This document shows, in pieces, positions 54,808 through 63,829 of a DNA stretch of 64,000 nt; the stretch's first letter is position 1, and the number at the start of each line of letters is the position of its first letter. Below the pieces are notes generated by a model that saw nothing but the letters and a program-made list of their open reading frames with translations, was not told where the DNA came from and did not search any database. The translations under genes were made by a program, and so were the position numbers. Origin of the DNA: Streptomyces mangrovi (lineage in GTDB: Bacteria > Actinomycetota > Actinomycetes > Streptomycetales > Streptomycetaceae); the NCBI RefSeq assembly GCF_900114215.1, contig NZ_FOSG01000002.1:124001-188000 (forward strand), written 5' to 3'.

Positions 54808-55734
54808 TCACCGGCCCGTGCCGGCCAGCGGCAGCACACCGGCTCCCGCCGTGTCGAGAGACAGCCGGTTGGCCGCCCATCCGTCGCCCGCCAGACGCGC
54901 GACCTTGTCGGCCGTGGCCTCCTGCGCCAGCGCCAGGACCGTGGGCCCGGCGCCCGAGATGACGGCCGGCACCCCGTCGGCGCGCAGCCGGTGCACCAGT
55001 TCCACGCTCTCCTCCATCGCGGGGGCCCGGTACTCCTGGTGGAGCCGGTCCTCGGTGGCGGGCAGCAGGAGTTCGGGACGGCGGGTCAGCGCCTCGACGA
55101 GCAGGGCGGCGCGGCCCGCGTTGGCGGCGGCGTCCACATGGGGGACGGTACGGGGCAGCAGTCCGCGGGCGGTCTCGGTGAGCACCGGCCGGTCGGGGAC
55201 GAAGACCACCGGGACGACGGCGGGGTCCGGGTCCATCCTGATCGCCCGCGCGGCGCCGCCGTCCGTCCAGGCGAGGGTGAAGCCGCCGAGCAGGCAGGCG
55301 GCCACGTTGTCGGGGTGCCCCTCCATCTCCGTGGCCAGCTCCAGCAGGGCGGTGTCGTCGAGTTTCTCGGCGCCGCCGGTGGTCACCGCGCGGGCGGCGA
55401 TGATGCCCGCGCAGATGGCCGCGGAGGAGGAGCCCAGGCCGCGGCCGTGCGGGATGCGGTTGGCGCAGACGACCTCCAGGCCGCGCGGCTGGCCGCCCAG
55501 CAGGTCGAAGGCCGTGCGCAGCGAGCGTACGAGCAGGTGGCTCTCGTCGCGGGGCAGGGTGTCGGCGCCCTCGCCGGCGATGTCGATGTGCAGTCCGGAG
55601 TCGGCGACGCGGACCACGACGTCGTCGTACAGGCCGAGGGCCAGACCGAGGGCGTCGAAGCCGGGGCCGAGGTTTGCGCTGGTGGCGGGGGTGCGCACCC
55701 GGACGGCGGCGGCGCGGAACGCGGGACCGGCCAT
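54808..55734 (-). CDS. thrB: Homoserine kinase
   Basis: A protein of 308 residues of the GHMP kinase family: PATSANLGPGFDALGLAL, the ATP loop PHGRGLGSSSAAICAG and the C-terminal ISGAGPTVLALA. It phosphorylates homoserine for threonine synthesis. ATG at 55734 with AAGGAG at a long distance (12 nt). thrC lies 344 bp upstream, so thrB may have its own promoter. Confidence 0.96.
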   Translation of the reverse strand: MAGPAFRAAAVRVRTPATSANLGPGFDALGLALGLYDDVVVRVADSGLHIDIAGEGADTLPRDESHLLVRSLRTAFDLLGGQPRGLEVVCANRIPHGRGLGSSSAAICAGIIAARAVTTGGAEKLDDTALLELATEMEGHPDNVAACLLGGFTLAWTDGGAARAIRMDPDPAVVPVVFVPDRPVLTETARGLLPRTVPHVDAAANAGRAALLVEALTRRPELLLPATEDRLHQEYRAPAMEESVELVHRLRADGVPAVISGAGPTVLALAQEATADKVARLAGDGWAANRLSLDTAGAGVLPLAGTGR

Positions 55735-56078
55735 CGCTCGTTGACTCTCCTTGATGTGACTGTCCTGTGGGACTGCGGGGGACTGTGCTGCTCGGATGCT
55801 CGGTCGGATGTGCGGGCGGACGCCGGTCCGGCGCGGGTCGCGGACGCGCGGCGCGACGCCTTCGAAAACCGGGCTGGCGCCGGACCGGTCCACTGACCTC
55901 TGGCACATGCCGTATGACAGGTCGGGACGTGCCCCCACCCTATCGAAGGACGGTTCGGTGACGGTACAGGGCGTACGGGAGGCGCACGATGCGTGTCGCG
56001 CGCCGTCGGTGCGCCCCCGCGCCGGACGCGGCCCCGGCGGGCGCGCACCCGGCGCGGGGGGTCACAGGTCCGGCGCCC
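55735..56078. other. 344-bp region between thrC and thrB
   Basis: It contains a hairpin with 10-bp arms CCCCCGCGCC/GGCGCGGGGG (56014-56060) just after thrC and a -10-like TAGGGT on the minus strand (55937-55942). This suggests partial termination after thrC and a separate thrB promoter. No gene. Confidence 0.5.
55937..55942 (-). promoter_or_regulatory. Candidate -10 (TAGGGT, minus strand) of thrB
   Basis: Minus-strand TTCGATAGGGTGGGG contains TAGGGT about 200 bp before the thrB ATG, inside the gap after the thrC hairpin. The -35 region is not convincing. Confidence 0.35.
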
Positions 56079-57212
56079 TCACACCAGGCCGAGGCGCTCG
56101 GCCGCGGCGTCCGCGTCGACGGGGACGACGGTCGGCTGCGGAGCGCCCTGCACGGCCCAGTCCGGGTCCTTCAGTCCGTTGCCCGTGACGGTGCAGACGA
56201 TCCGCTGGCCGGGGTCGACCTTCCCCTGCTCGGCCGCCTTGAGCAGGCCGGCGACCGAGGCCGCCGAGGCCGGCTCGACGAAGACGCCCTCCTGCGCGGC
56301 CAGCAGCCGGTAGGCGGCCAGGATCTGACGGTCGGTCACCTCGTCGATGAACCCGCCGGACTCGTCGCGGGCCGCCTCCGCGTACTCCCAGGAGGCCGGG
56401 TTGCCGATGCGGATGGCGGTGGCGATGGTGCGCGGGTCCTTGACCGGCTCACCCCGCACGATGGGCGCCGAGCCGGAGGCCTGGAAGCCCCACATCCGCG
56501 GTGTGCGCGAGGCGTGGACCCCGCCGTCGGGACCCGGCGCCGCGTACTCCCGGTAACCCCTCCAGTAGGCGGTGATGTTGCCCGCGTTGCCGACCGGCAG
56601 GACGTGGATGTCGGGGGCGTCGCCGAGCATGTCGACGACCTCGAACGCGGCGGTCTTCTGGCCCTCGATCCGCACCGGGTTGACCGAGTTGACCAGCGAC
56701 ACCGGGTAGTTGTCGGACAGGCCGCGCGCCAGGGTGAGGCAGTCGTCGAAGTTGCCGTCGACCTGGAGGATGCGGGCGCCGTGCACCAGCGCCTGGCCCA
56801 TCTTGCCCATCGCGATCTTGCCCTGCGGCACCAGCACCGCGCAGACCATCCCCGCGCGCACCGCGTAGGCGGCGGCCGATGCGGAGGTGTTGCCGGTGGA
56901 GGCGCAGATGACGGCCTTCGCGCCCTCCTCCTTGGCGCGGCTGATGGCCATCGTCATCCCGCGGTCCTTGAAGGACCCGGTGGGATTGGCGCCCTCGACC
57001 TTGAGGTGGACCTCGCAGCCGGTGCGCTCGGAGAGCACCTGTGCGGGCACGAGCGGAGTGCCGCCCTCGCGCAGGGTGACGACGGGGGTGTCGTCGGTGA
57101 CCGGAAGCCGGTCGCGGTACTCCTCGATGATGCCCCGCCACTGGTGGGTGCCGGACATTCGAGGAGTGCTGGTGCTGCCAGGACTGGCGGTGGTGACGGT
57201 CATCTTCCTCAT
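56079..57212 (-). CDS. thrC: Threonine synthase
   Basis: A protein of 377 residues. PLP lysine in [16 protein letters not shown] and the phosphate-binding [13 protein letters not shown]. It converts O-phosphohomoserine to threonine. ATG at 57212 overlaps the hom stop (ATGA) with GAAGGGGA close by; a second in-frame ATG at 57203 is possible. Cotranscribed with hom. Confidence 0.96.
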   Translation of the reverse strand: MRKMTVTTASPGSTSTPRMSGTHQWRGIIEEYRDRLPVTDDTPVVTLREGGTPLVPAQVLSERTGCEVHLKVEGANPTGSFKDRGMTMAISRAKEEGAKAVICASTGNTSASAAAYAVRAGMVCAVLVPQGKIAMGKMGQALVHGARILQVDGNFDDCLTLARGLSDNYPVSLVNSVNPVRIEGQKTAAFEVVDMLGDAPDIHVLPVGNAGNITAYWRGYREYAAPGPDGGVHASRTPRMWGFQASGSAPIVRGEPVKDPRTIATAIRIGNPASWEYAEAARDESGGFIDEVTDRQILAAYRLLAAQEGVFVEPASAASVAGLLKAAEQGKVDPGQRIVCTVTGNGLKDPDWAVQGAPQPTVVPVDADAAAERLGLV

Positions 57213-58510
57213 TCCCCTTCGACCCGCATGGTGCTCGCGACGCCGCGTACGGTGTCCAGTCTGCGCAGCGCCTCGACGGTCGCCGACAGGGCCGCGTCCG
57301 AGGCGCGGTGGGTGACGACGACCAGCGACGCACCGTCGCCGGGGCCGTCGATGCCCTGCTGGCGCACGGTGTCGATGGAGACCCCGTGCTCGGCGAAGAC
57401 GGTGGCGCACTGGGCGAGGACGCCCGGTTTGTCGGCGACGTCCAGGCTGATGTGGTAGCGGGTGACCACCTCGCCCATCGGGCTCACCGGGAGCTGGGCG
57501 TAGGCCGACTCCCCCGGCCCCCGGGCGCCGGCGAGCTTGTTGCGGCAGACGGCGACCAGATCGCCCAGCACCGCCGAGGCGGTGGGCGCGCCGCCCGCGC
57601 CGGGCCCGTAGAACATCAGCCGGCCGGCGGCCTCCGCCTCGACGAAGACCGCGTTGTACGCCTCGCGGACGGAGGCGAGCGGGTGGGTCAGCGGGATCAT
57701 CGCCGGGTGGACGCGGGCGGTGACCGAGCGCCCGTCGGCGGCGCGCTCGCAGATGGCCAGCAGCTTGACCGTGCAGCCCATGCGCCGCGCGGAGGCGATG
57801 TCGGCGGCGGTGACCTCGGTCAGCCCCTCGCGGTGCACGTCGTCCAGGCGGACGCGGGTGTGGAAGGCGATGCCGGCCAGGATCGCGGCCTTGGCGGCGG
57901 CGTCGAAGCCCTCGACGTCGGCGGTCGGGTCGGCCTCGGCGTACCCCAGGGCGGTGGCCTCGTCCAGCGCCTCGGAGTACCCGGCGCCGGTGGAGTCCAT
58001 CCGGTCGAGGATGAAGTTGGTGGTGCCGTTGACGATGCCCAGGACGCGGTTGACCTTGTCACCGGCCAGGGACTCGCGCAGCGGGCGCACCAGCGGGATC
58101 GCGGCCGCGGCGGCTGCCTCGTAGTAGAGGTCCACCCCGTGCTTCTCGGCCGCCTCGTGGAGGGCCGGACCGTCCTCGGCCAGCAGCGCCTTGTTGGCCG
58201 TGACGACACCGGCGCCGTGCTCGAAGGCGGTGGTGATCAGAGTGCGGGCCGGCTCGATGCCGCCGATGACCTCGATCACCACGTCGATGTCGTCCCGGGC
58301 CGCCAGGGCGGCGGCGTCGGTGGTGACCAGCTCGGGCGCTATGCCCTCGCGGACCCTCCCGGGACGGCGGACGGCGACCCCGGCCAGTTCGACCGGGGCC
58401 CCGATCCGGGCGGCGAGATCCTCCGCGTGCGTCGTCATGATGCGTGCCACCTCTGAGCCGACGACCCCACAGCCCAGCAGCGCCACCTTCAGCGGACGCG
58501 TACGCATCAT
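57209..58510 (-). CDS. hom: Homoserine dehydrogenase
   Basis: A protein of 433 residues. NAD(P)-binding [15 protein letters not shown], the signature [20 protein letters not shown], and a C-terminal ACT domain (about 355-433, [20 protein letters not shown]), the site of threonine feedback in this family. Two adjacent ATGs; 58510 has GAGG upstream. Coupled to thrC. Confidence 0.97.
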   Translation of the reverse strand: MMRTRPLKVALLGCGVVGSEVARIMTTHAEDLAARIGAPVELAGVAVRRPGRVREGIAPELVTTDAAALAARDDIDVVIEVIGGIEPARTLITTAFEHGAGVVTANKALLAEDGPALHEAAEKHGVDLYYEAAAAAAIPLVRPLRESLAGDKVNRVLGIVNGTTNFILDRMDSTGAGYSEALDEATALGYAEADPTADVEGFDAAAKAAILAGIAFHTRVRLDDVHREGLTEVTAADIASARRMGCTVKLLAICERAADGRSVTARVHPAMIPLTHPLASVREAYNAVFVEAEAAGRLMFYGPGAGGAPTASAVLGDLVAVCRNKLAGARGPGESAYAQLPVSPMGEVVTRYHISLDVADKPGVLAQCATVFAEHGVSIDTVRQQGIDGPGDGASLVVVTHRASDAALSATVEALRRLDTVRGVASTMRVEGE

Positions 58511-58634
58511 CAGACCTCGCTTCTCCACAGTCCTGAGGACTCAAGTCTCACGCACGGTTGGCGGGATCCCCCGCTCCATCCAGCATGCGAGACGTCATCC
58601 TCCGTTTTTGAGATGCCCCGGTGAGGGGCCGGCC

Positions 58635-58675
58635 GCCCGGACGGTGCCCGGGCGGTGTCCGGACGCCGTCCGGGC
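58635..58675. terminator. Terminator downstream of lysA
   Basis: 10-bp perfect arms GCCCGGACGG/CCGTCCGGGC, 6 bp after the lysA stop. It probably separates lysA from hom-thrC, which begin 125 bp further on. Confidence 0.6.
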
Positions 58676-58680
58676 CGGGC

Positions 58681-60072
58681 TCAGCCGACGTCCAGGCCGA
58701 GCAGGTCCTCCTCCGTCTCGCGCCGCACGATCACCCGGGCCTCCCCGCCCGAGACCGCCACCACCGGCGGCCGCAGGGAGTGGTTGTAGTTGCTCGCCAT
58801 GGACCGGCAGTACGCGCCGGTGGCCGGGACGGCGAGCAGGTCGCCGGGGGCCAGGTCGGCGGGGAGGAAGCCGTCGCGCACCACGATGTCGCCGCTCTCG
58901 CAGTGCTTGCCGACCACGCGCGAGAGCATCGGCGCGGCCTCGGAGGTGCGGGAGACCAGCGCCACGGAGTACTCGGCGTCGTACAGCGCGGTGCGGATGT
59001 TGTCGGACATGCCGCCGTCCACGCTGACGTAGGTGCGCAGGCCCGCAAGCTCCTTGACGGTGCCGACCTCGTAGAGAGTGAAGGTCGTCGGGCCGGCGAT
59101 GGCCCGGCCCGGCTCGACCGACAGCCTCGGCGCGGCCAGCCCGGCGGCCCGGCACTCGTGGGCGACGATCTCGTGCAGCGCCCCGGCGATCTCGTGGGGC
59201 TCGCGCGGGTCGTCCTCGGGGGTGTAGGCGATGCCCAGACCGCCGCCGAGGTCGATCTCGGGCAGCTCCACGCCGTGCTCGTCGCGGACCTCGGTCAGCA
59301 GCTGCACCACGCGGCGCGCGGCGACCTCGAAGCCGGCCATGTCGAAGATCTGCGAGCCGATGTGGGAGTGGATGCCCACCAGCTCCAGGCTGTCCAGCTT
59401 CAGCACCCGCCGTACCGCCTCGGCGGCCTGCCCGTCGGCGAGCGCGAGCCCGAACTTCTGGTCCTCGTGGGCGGTGGCGATGAACTCGTGGGTGTGCGCC
59501 TCCACACCCACCGTCACCCGGATCTGCACCCGCTGGCGCCTGCCGAGCCGCTCGGCGATGTGCGCGACGCGGGCGATCTCCTGGAAGGAGTCCAGCACGA
59601 TCCGGCCGACCCCGGCCTCCACGGCCCGCTCGATCTCGGCGGCGGACTTGTTGTTGCCGTGCAGCGCGATGCGCTCGGCGGGCATCCCGCCGGCCAGCGC
59701 GGTGGCCAGCTCACCGCCGGAGCAGACGTCTAGGTTGAGGCCCTCCTCGGTCAGCCAGCGCACCACCGCACGGCACAGGAAGGCCTTCCCGGCGTAGAAC
59801 ACGTCGGCCTCGTCGCCGAAGGCCTCGCGCCAGGCGCGGCAGCGGGCCCGGAAGTCGTCCTCGTCCAGGACGTAGGCGGGGGTGCCGAACTCCTCGGCCA
59901 GCGCGACGACGTCCAGCCCGCCGACGGTGGTCACCCCCCGCTCGTCGCGGGCGACGGTACGGGCCCACACGCGCGGGTCGAGGGCGTTGAGGTCGGCGGG
60001 CGGCGGGGTGTAGTGGCCCTCGGGGAGGACGTCGGCGTGGCGGGGCCCGGCGGGGTGTGCGGAACGGCTCAT
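58681..60072 (-). CDS. lysA: Diaminopimelate decarboxylase
   Basis: A protein of 463 residues. PLP lysine in [19 protein letters not shown]-type motif [32 protein letters not shown] and the CESGD motif completing the dimer active site. It makes lysine from meso-diaminopimelate. It lies 19 bp after nrtL, and is followed by a terminator. Confidence 0.97.
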   Translation of the reverse strand: MSRSAHPAGPRHADVLPEGHYTPPPADLNALDPRVWARTVARDERGVTTVGGLDVVALAEEFGTPAYVLDEDDFRARCRAWREAFGDEADVFYAGKAFLCRAVVRWLTEEGLNLDVCSGGELATALAGGMPAERIALHGNNKSAAEIERAVEAGVGRIVLDSFQEIARVAHIAERLGRRQRVQIRVTVGVEAHTHEFIATAHEDQKFGLALADGQAAEAVRRVLKLDSLELVGIHSHIGSQIFDMAGFEVAARRVVQLLTEVRDEHGVELPEIDLGGGLGIAYTPEDDPREPHEIAGALHEIVAHECRAAGLAAPRLSVEPGRAIAGPTTFTLYEVGTVKELAGLRTYVSVDGGMSDNIRTALYDAEYSVALVSRTSEAAPMLSRVVGKHCESGDIVVRDGFLPADLAPGDLLAVPATGAYCRSMASNYNHSLRPPVVAVSGGEARVIVRRETEEDLLGLDVG

Positions 60073-60091
60073 GGTCGCTTCGTGCTCTCCA

Positions 60092-60922
60092 TCACAGATG
60101 TACGGGTGCGGTGACGCCCAGCCGGGACAGGCCGCCGGCCAGCACCGTCCCGGCGGCCTGGGCGAGGGCCAGCCGGGCGCGGTGGGCGGCCAGGGGTTTG
60201 TGCTCCCCCAGCGGCAGCACGGACGCGTGTATGCCGAGGAGGCCGTCGGCGACCGTCTCCAGACGGCGGGCGAGCCGGCCGGTGTCTCCCAGCGCGGCGA
60301 TCCGCTCGTACTCGGCCAGCGCCCCCAGCAGCTCCGCCTCGCGCGGCGCGTCGTAGGCGTACCCGCCCGCCCCGGCCTCGGGCGCGAAGCCGAGGGCGCG
60401 TGCGCCGCGCAGCAGGGCGCGGGCGCGGGCGTGGGCGTACTGGACGAGGAAGAGGGGGTTGGACTCGCGCTGCTCCAGAAGCCCCGGGCCGGGCTCCCCG
60501 CCCGTGGCGGCGGCCCAGTTGCGGACGTCGCGCGCGGGGTCGGTGCGCTCCGCCGCGGCGTACTCCCCGTGCCGCGCCGCCAGGGCCTCCACCAGCTCCG
60601 CGCGGGCCCCGCCCGCCACGGTGATGTTGAGGAACCCGGGCCCGGCGACCGCCACCTCGGCGATGCCGGCCTCACGCGCCAGCCTCTCCCGCAGGACCTC
60701 GGCCACGCCCCGGGCGGGCCGTCCGGTGACGGCGGCCAGCCGCAGCGCGGCGTTGGTGGCGTAGTCCCCGCAGCCCGGCCGCGGTGGACGCCCCACGGTG
60801 ATCCGCTCCGGCAGCCCGTCCAGCGCCTCCAGCGCACCCGGGGACAGCTCCCCCAGCGCGCCGTCGCCGGCAGCGCGGCGCACGGTGCGCAGCACGGTGC
60901 GCGAGAGCTGGGCGGGAGTCAC
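60092..60922 (-). CDS. nrtL: ArgS-related anticodon-binding protein NrtL
   Basis: A protein of 276 residues. The N-terminal part (about 1-115) resembles the ArgRS N-terminal domain ([33 protein letters not shown]). The C-terminal part (about 155-276) is a DALR anticodon-binding domain ([37 protein letters not shown]). The catalytic Rossmann core with HIGH and KMSK motifs is missing, and there is no frameshift, so this is a standing gene and not a decayed synthetase. The role is unknown. A tRNA-Arg gene lies 700 bp away. GTG start; operon with lysA. Confidence 0.85.
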   Translation of the reverse strand: MTPAQLSRTVLRTVRRAAGDGALGELSPGALEALDGLPERITVGRPPRPGCGDYATNAALRLAAVTGRPARGVAEVLRERLAREAGIAEVAVAGPGFLNITVAGGARAELVEALAARHGEYAAAERTDPARDVRNWAAATGGEPGPGLLEQRESNPLFLVQYAHARARALLRGARALGFAPEAGAGGYAYDAPREAELLGALAEYERIAALGDTGRLARRLETVADGLLGIHASVLPLGEHKPLAAHRARLALAQAAGTVLAGGLSRLGVTAPVHL

Positions 60923-61047
60923 GCGTCAAGGGTATGGGAGGGAGGGCGGGGAGGCGCGAACGTGTTTCAAGGGATGACACGCACCTCACACCGGCCGACC
61001 GCGCACCGGCCGGCTCCGGTCGGCCCCTGCCGGTGCGCCCCGCGGGC

Positions 61048-61473
61048 TCAGCCCGGCCGCCCCACGGCGGGCTCCGTCCCGCACGCACCGCCGCTGCCGC
61101 GCCGGGCGGCGGCCAGCCGCCGCACCGTCCGCACCAGCTCCACCGGCTCGAACGGCTTGGCCACGAACGCGTCCACCGCCGCCGCCCGCGCCCGCTCGCC
61201 GGCCAGCTCCGACCGCGTACAGGCGCTGACGATCGCCAGGGGGATGCCGCGCGTCCGCTCGCCTGCGCGCAGCCGCTCGGCGGCCCGCAGGCCGTCAAGC
61301 CGGGGCATGGCCACGTCAAGCGTGATCACGTCGGGCCGCACCCGCTCCACGATCTCCAGACACTCGGCACCGTCGGCCGCGGTCACGACCTCGAAGCCTT
61401 CGAGTTCGAGGTTGACCCTGATCAGCTGCCGGATGACCCTGCTGTCGTCCACCACAAGGATCCGGCCGGACAT
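61048..61473 (-). CDS. Single-domain response regulator
   Basis: A protein of 141 residues: a receiver domain only, with acidic DD9-10, Asp53 (VITLDVAMPRLDG) and Lys in FVAKPFEPVELVR, followed by a short Arg/Gly tail. Without an output domain it may act by protein contact, as CheY or Spo0F do. No kinase gene is adjacent. ATG at 61473; a GTG three codons upstream is possible. Confidence 0.88.
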   Translation of the reverse strand: MSGRILVVDDSRVIRQLIRVNLELEGFEVVTAADGAECLEIVERVRPDVITLDVAMPRLDGLRAAERLRAGERTRGIPLAIVSACTRSELAGERARAAAVDAFVAKPFEPVELVRTVRRLAAARRGSGGACGTEPAVGRPG

Positions 61474-61584
61474 GCCAGGCACACCCCAGAGAGTAGGCCC
61501 GCACCTCCGCCCGCGTCCGGCTTTCGCCCTTTTCCGCCCGCCCGGCAACGGCGAACCCTGTCCGATCCACCCCCGGGAAGCTGG

Positions 61585-61590
61585 TAGTGT
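61585..61590 (+). promoter_or_regulatory. Candidate -10 (TAGTGT) of the tRNA-Arg gene
   Basis: GGTAGTGTTCTAC lies 38 nt before the tRNA start; the -35 region is unclear. Confidence 0.4.
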
Positions 61591-61628
61591 TCTACCCGTC
61601 GCCGCGATCAACCGACCGCCGCCGACAC

Positions 61629-61700
61629 GCCCCCGTAGCTCAGGGGATAGAGCAACGGCCTCCGGAGCCGTGTGCGCAGGTTCGAATCCTGCCGGGGGCA
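61629..61700 (+). tRNA. tRNA-Arg (anticodon CCG)
   Basis: A 72-nt cloverleaf. Acceptor GCCCCCG/CGGGGGC with discriminator A; D arm TAGCTCAGGGGATAGAGC; anticodon stem ACGGC/GCCGT with loop CTCCGGA, anticodon CCG; T arm GCAGGTTCGAATCCTGC. CCA is not encoded. It reads CGG. Confidence 0.96.
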
Positions 61701-61719
61701 CCTCGCAGAAGGTGCCGAC

Positions 61720-61757
61720 AGACCCCGCCACCAGCCACCACGCTGGGTGCGGGGTCT
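61720..61757 (+). terminator. Terminator of the tRNA-Arg gene
   Basis: 9-bp arms AGACCCCGC/GCGGGGTCT with a second inner stem (AGC/GCT), starting 20 nt after the tRNA. Confidence 0.7.
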
Positions 61758-61803
61758 TCGTATGTGCACTTGGACCTGCGGTCTCAGGACATCGCCCGCC
61801 CCT

Positions 61804-62133
61804 TCAGCCCCACGGGACGAAGCCGGCCGACCGGTCCAGATGGAACGGGGAACCGGGGCGCTTTGGCGTCCAGCCGCGCGCGAGGGCGGTACGAACGGCA
61901 TCCGCGACCTCCCCGGGCAGCACGGGAGCGGCGGGCACACCGACCCAGTTGCCGGGATGCGGCCGGTCGGTGGTGACGACGAGCACGGTGCCCGACCGGT
62001 CGGCGTCCTCTACGGCGTAGGTGCGGGGAGACCAGCACATGCCCTGGCCGTATGTAGGCCTTCCGCGCAGACGCCAGCGGTAGGCCGTGCCGTCGACCAC
62101 GATGCGCCGTGATCCTTTCCGCCTCAACGCCAC
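61804..62133 (-). CDS. Conserved short protein of unknown function
   Basis: A protein of 109 residues, MALRRKGSRRIVVDGTAYRW, then RGRPTYGQGMCWSPRTYAVE, LVVTTDRPHPGNWVGVPAAP and ARGWTPKRPGSPFHLDRSAG. I recognise it as a short protein present in many Streptomyces genomes, often several times. It is probably a small beta-rich protein. GTG start with the very good ribosome site GAGGAGGAAAG. Confidence 0.8.
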   Translation of the reverse strand: MALRRKGSRRIVVDGTAYRWRLRGRPTYGQGMCWSPRTYAVEDADRSGTVLVVTTDRPHPGNWVGVPAAPVLPGEVADAVRTALARGWTPKRPGSPFHLDRSAGFVPWG

Positions 62134-62184
62134 GCTTTCCTCCTCGAGTTGATGCCGCGGCCCTGTGCGGAACGATCACGCTTG

Positions 62185-62451
62185 CTACCGCTTGCACTGT
62201 CGGCAGGGCTTGAGCCCCTGCGCCTCTGCGTCTTCCTCGGGGATCTCCACTATGTAAGTGCTGTAGAGCCGGGTACCGGCGGTTCGGCGGCGTCTGCCCG
62301 CCCGCGAAAGAGGGCCGGAACGATGAATAAGCGGAGTTGCAATAAGTGCTCCTATACGTGCAAATGCGCACTGTGGACAGGCCCTTTCGAGGTGTTTGAC
62401 CGCGACTTCGGGTAGTTGAACTGACCCGCTTCGCCACTCTGCCCAACCCAC
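62185..62451 (-). other. Doubtful 88-codon frame with Cys-rich C-terminus
   Basis: GTG at 62451, no good ribosome site. The end of the product (YIVEIPEEDAEAQGLKPCRQ, then CKR) resembles C-terminal zinc-motif fragments such as GxxPCxxC, while the first part reads like random translation. It may be a fragment of a lost gene. It overlaps the micro-ORF at 62323 on the opposite strand. Confidence 0.25.
62323..62415 (+). CDS. 30-aa Cys-rich micro-ORF (tentative)
   Basis: ATG at 62323, TAG at 62413-62415. The product begins MNKRSCNKCSYTCKCALWTG and has four cysteines in C-x2-C-x3-C-x-C, then an acidic/aromatic end (FEVFDRDFG). AGAGGG and GGAA lie upstream. Codons such as AAT, TAT and AAA are unlike the rest of the window, which indicates foreign or decaying DNA. 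It could be a tiny zinc protein, or chance. Confidence 0.3.
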   Translation: MNKRSCNKCSYTCKCALWTGPFEVFDRDFG

Positions 62452-62662
62452 GCGCCGCCCTGGGCGTGGTCTCCGGCCGGCGTCGCCAGGGCAGGACCTT
62501 CCTTCCGGACACCGTCACACGGGCGAGCGGCGCCTTCATGTCCACCCCCACCGAGACCACTGAAGTCGACGCCCTGAGCCGGCCGGCGAGCTGCGCCGTC
62601 TCGCCGAGAGTGACCCCACCGTCCAGCTGATCGATCCCGTCCGCCTCTACCACGGCGGCTGA
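62416..62662 (+). pseudogene. Frameshifted remnant of an unidentified gene
   Basis: One frame reads ELTRFATLPNPRAALGVVSG through MSTPTETTEVDALSRP (ATG 62538); after about 62584 a different frame continues protein-like as GELRRLAESDPTVQLIDPVR, then LYHGG and TGA at 62660. The switch of frame suggests a deletion or insertion. I cannot name the family. Confidence 0.35.
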
Positions 62663-62789
62663 ACCGGTCACTCGGGGCTGTTCAAGTCGGCCTGGCGGAG
62701 GGAAGGTTCACCGGGGAATCGGGGCGGCCGCAAGGCGGCGCGCCCGGTGGGTGCGGCCCGGCGGGGCCGCGGCCTCGACGGGATGTGCC

Positions 62790-63785
62790 ATGTTGCATGT
62801 GCGCTTCGACAGCGGGGAGTTGGCCCGGTTGCGGGTGGCGCGGCGGACCGATCCGCTGTGGGAGGCCGTCCTCAGCCTGCACCTGCTGCAGAACCGGCAG
62901 GCGGCGCTCGTCTTCGATCCGTGGCGGCGGGAGGTGCGCGCCGCGCTGGAGCGGCACCGGATGGTGCCGGTGGTCCGGGAGCTGATGCGGCTGTGCCCGC
63001 CGGCCCCGTACTTCCCCGACTTCCTCACCCCCGGCCGCGGTGAGGACGATGTGGACGCGGCCCTGGAGCGGGTGCTGGCCACGCCCCGGCGGCGGCTGGC
63101 CGACGAGCTGGCGCGGGTGTACGTACGCGGTCCGGTGCCGCGGAGCGTGCGGTGGGTGGCCCAGGGCGAGGCCGAGGCGCTGCGATGGCTGGGAGAGGCC
63201 CTGCGCCGCTACCACGACGTGGCGGTGGCCCCGTACCTGGCGGCCATCCGGGCGCGGGCCGCGGCCGACCGCGCCCGGCGGGGCGAGGCGGCCCTGGCGG
63301 GGGGCGCGGAGGCGCTGCTGGCGAGCTACGCCGCGCCCGAGGGGTGGGAGTACGGCGGGCACGCGCTGCGGGCGCCTTATCCGCTGGAGCGCGAACTGCA
63401 CCTGAAGGGAAGAGCGTTGACGCTGATGCCCGGCTTCTTCTGCGTCCGCACCCCACTGGTGCTGGCGGACGACTCGCTGCCACCGGTCCTGGTGCACCCC
63501 CTCTCCCCCGCGCCCGGCTGGCTGGCCCGGCTGCGGCGGGACGAGGCGGCGCCGCCGGTGGCGCAGCTGATCGGCGGTACGCGCTCGCGGGTGCTGGAGT
63601 TGCTGGAGGAGCCGGTGACGACCACCGGCCTGGCATCGCTCACGGGCCTGGCGCCGTCGACGGTGAGCCATCACGTGGCGGTGCTGCGGGACGCGGGGCT
63701 GGTGGCCTCCCGGCGGGACGGGATGCGGGTGCTGCACCGCCGCACCCCGCTGGGCACCGCTCTGCTGGACGGGCCCGTGCCCTGA
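62790..63785 (+). CDS. ArsR/SmtB-type winged-helix regulator with DUF5937-like N-terminus
   Basis: A protein of 331 residues. An N-terminal helical region (MLHVRFDSGELARLRVARRT, DPLWEAVLSLHLLQNRQAAL) of the DUF5937 type is followed at about 255-320 by a winged helix (RSRVLELLEEPVTTTGLASL, APSTVSHHVAVLRDAGLVAS). Streptomyces has many regulators of this layout. ATG at 62790 with GACGGGA upstream; 13 further codons upstream are open. Target unknown. Confidence 0.88.
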   Translation: MLHVRFDSGELARLRVARRTDPLWEAVLSLHLLQNRQAALVFDPWRREVRAALERHRMVPVVRELMRLCPPAPYFPDFLTPGRGEDDVDAALERVLATPRRRLADELARVYVRGPVPRSVRWVAQGEAEALRWLGEALRRYHDVAVAPYLAAIRARAAADRARRGEAALAGGAEALLASYAAPEGWEYGGHALRAPYPLERELHLKGRALTLMPGFFCVRTPLVLADDSLPPVLVHPLSPAPGWLARLRRDEAAPPVAQLIGGTRSRVLELLEEPVTTTGLASLTGLAPSTVSHHVAVLRDAGLVASRRDGMRVLHRRTPLGTALLDGPVP

Positions 63786-63829
63786 GCCGGGCGCCGGCGG
63801 GCGGGCGCCCGGGCACGGGTCACGCGGCC

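Larger units (their letters stand above)
62134..62789. other. 656-bp degenerate region right of the tRNA locus
   Basis: Composition is uneven: 62240-62400 is clearly lower in GC than the rest of the window. It holds a Cys-rich micro-ORF (62323-62415), a weak minus-strand frame ending EIPEEDAEAQGLKPCRQCKR (62185-62451) and a frameshifted remnant (62416-62662). It looks like an old insertion site. No integrase or transposase remains visible. Confidence 0.5.

Noticed and set aside
60092-60922. Reading the ArgS-like gene as a truncated pseudogene
   Set aside because: Both ends are complete, the frame is intact, and the missing part is an internal domain; the NrtL family has this structure.
61629-61760. 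Attachment site of a resident integrative element at tRNA-Arg
   Set aside because: No integrase, excisionase or repeated tRNA 3' end is visible within the window; only remnants are reported.
61784-62671. Minus-strand frame of 295 codons across the tRNA-proximal patch
   Set aside because: No ribosome site or protein-like pattern; it overlaps the better supported 109-residue gene in another frame.
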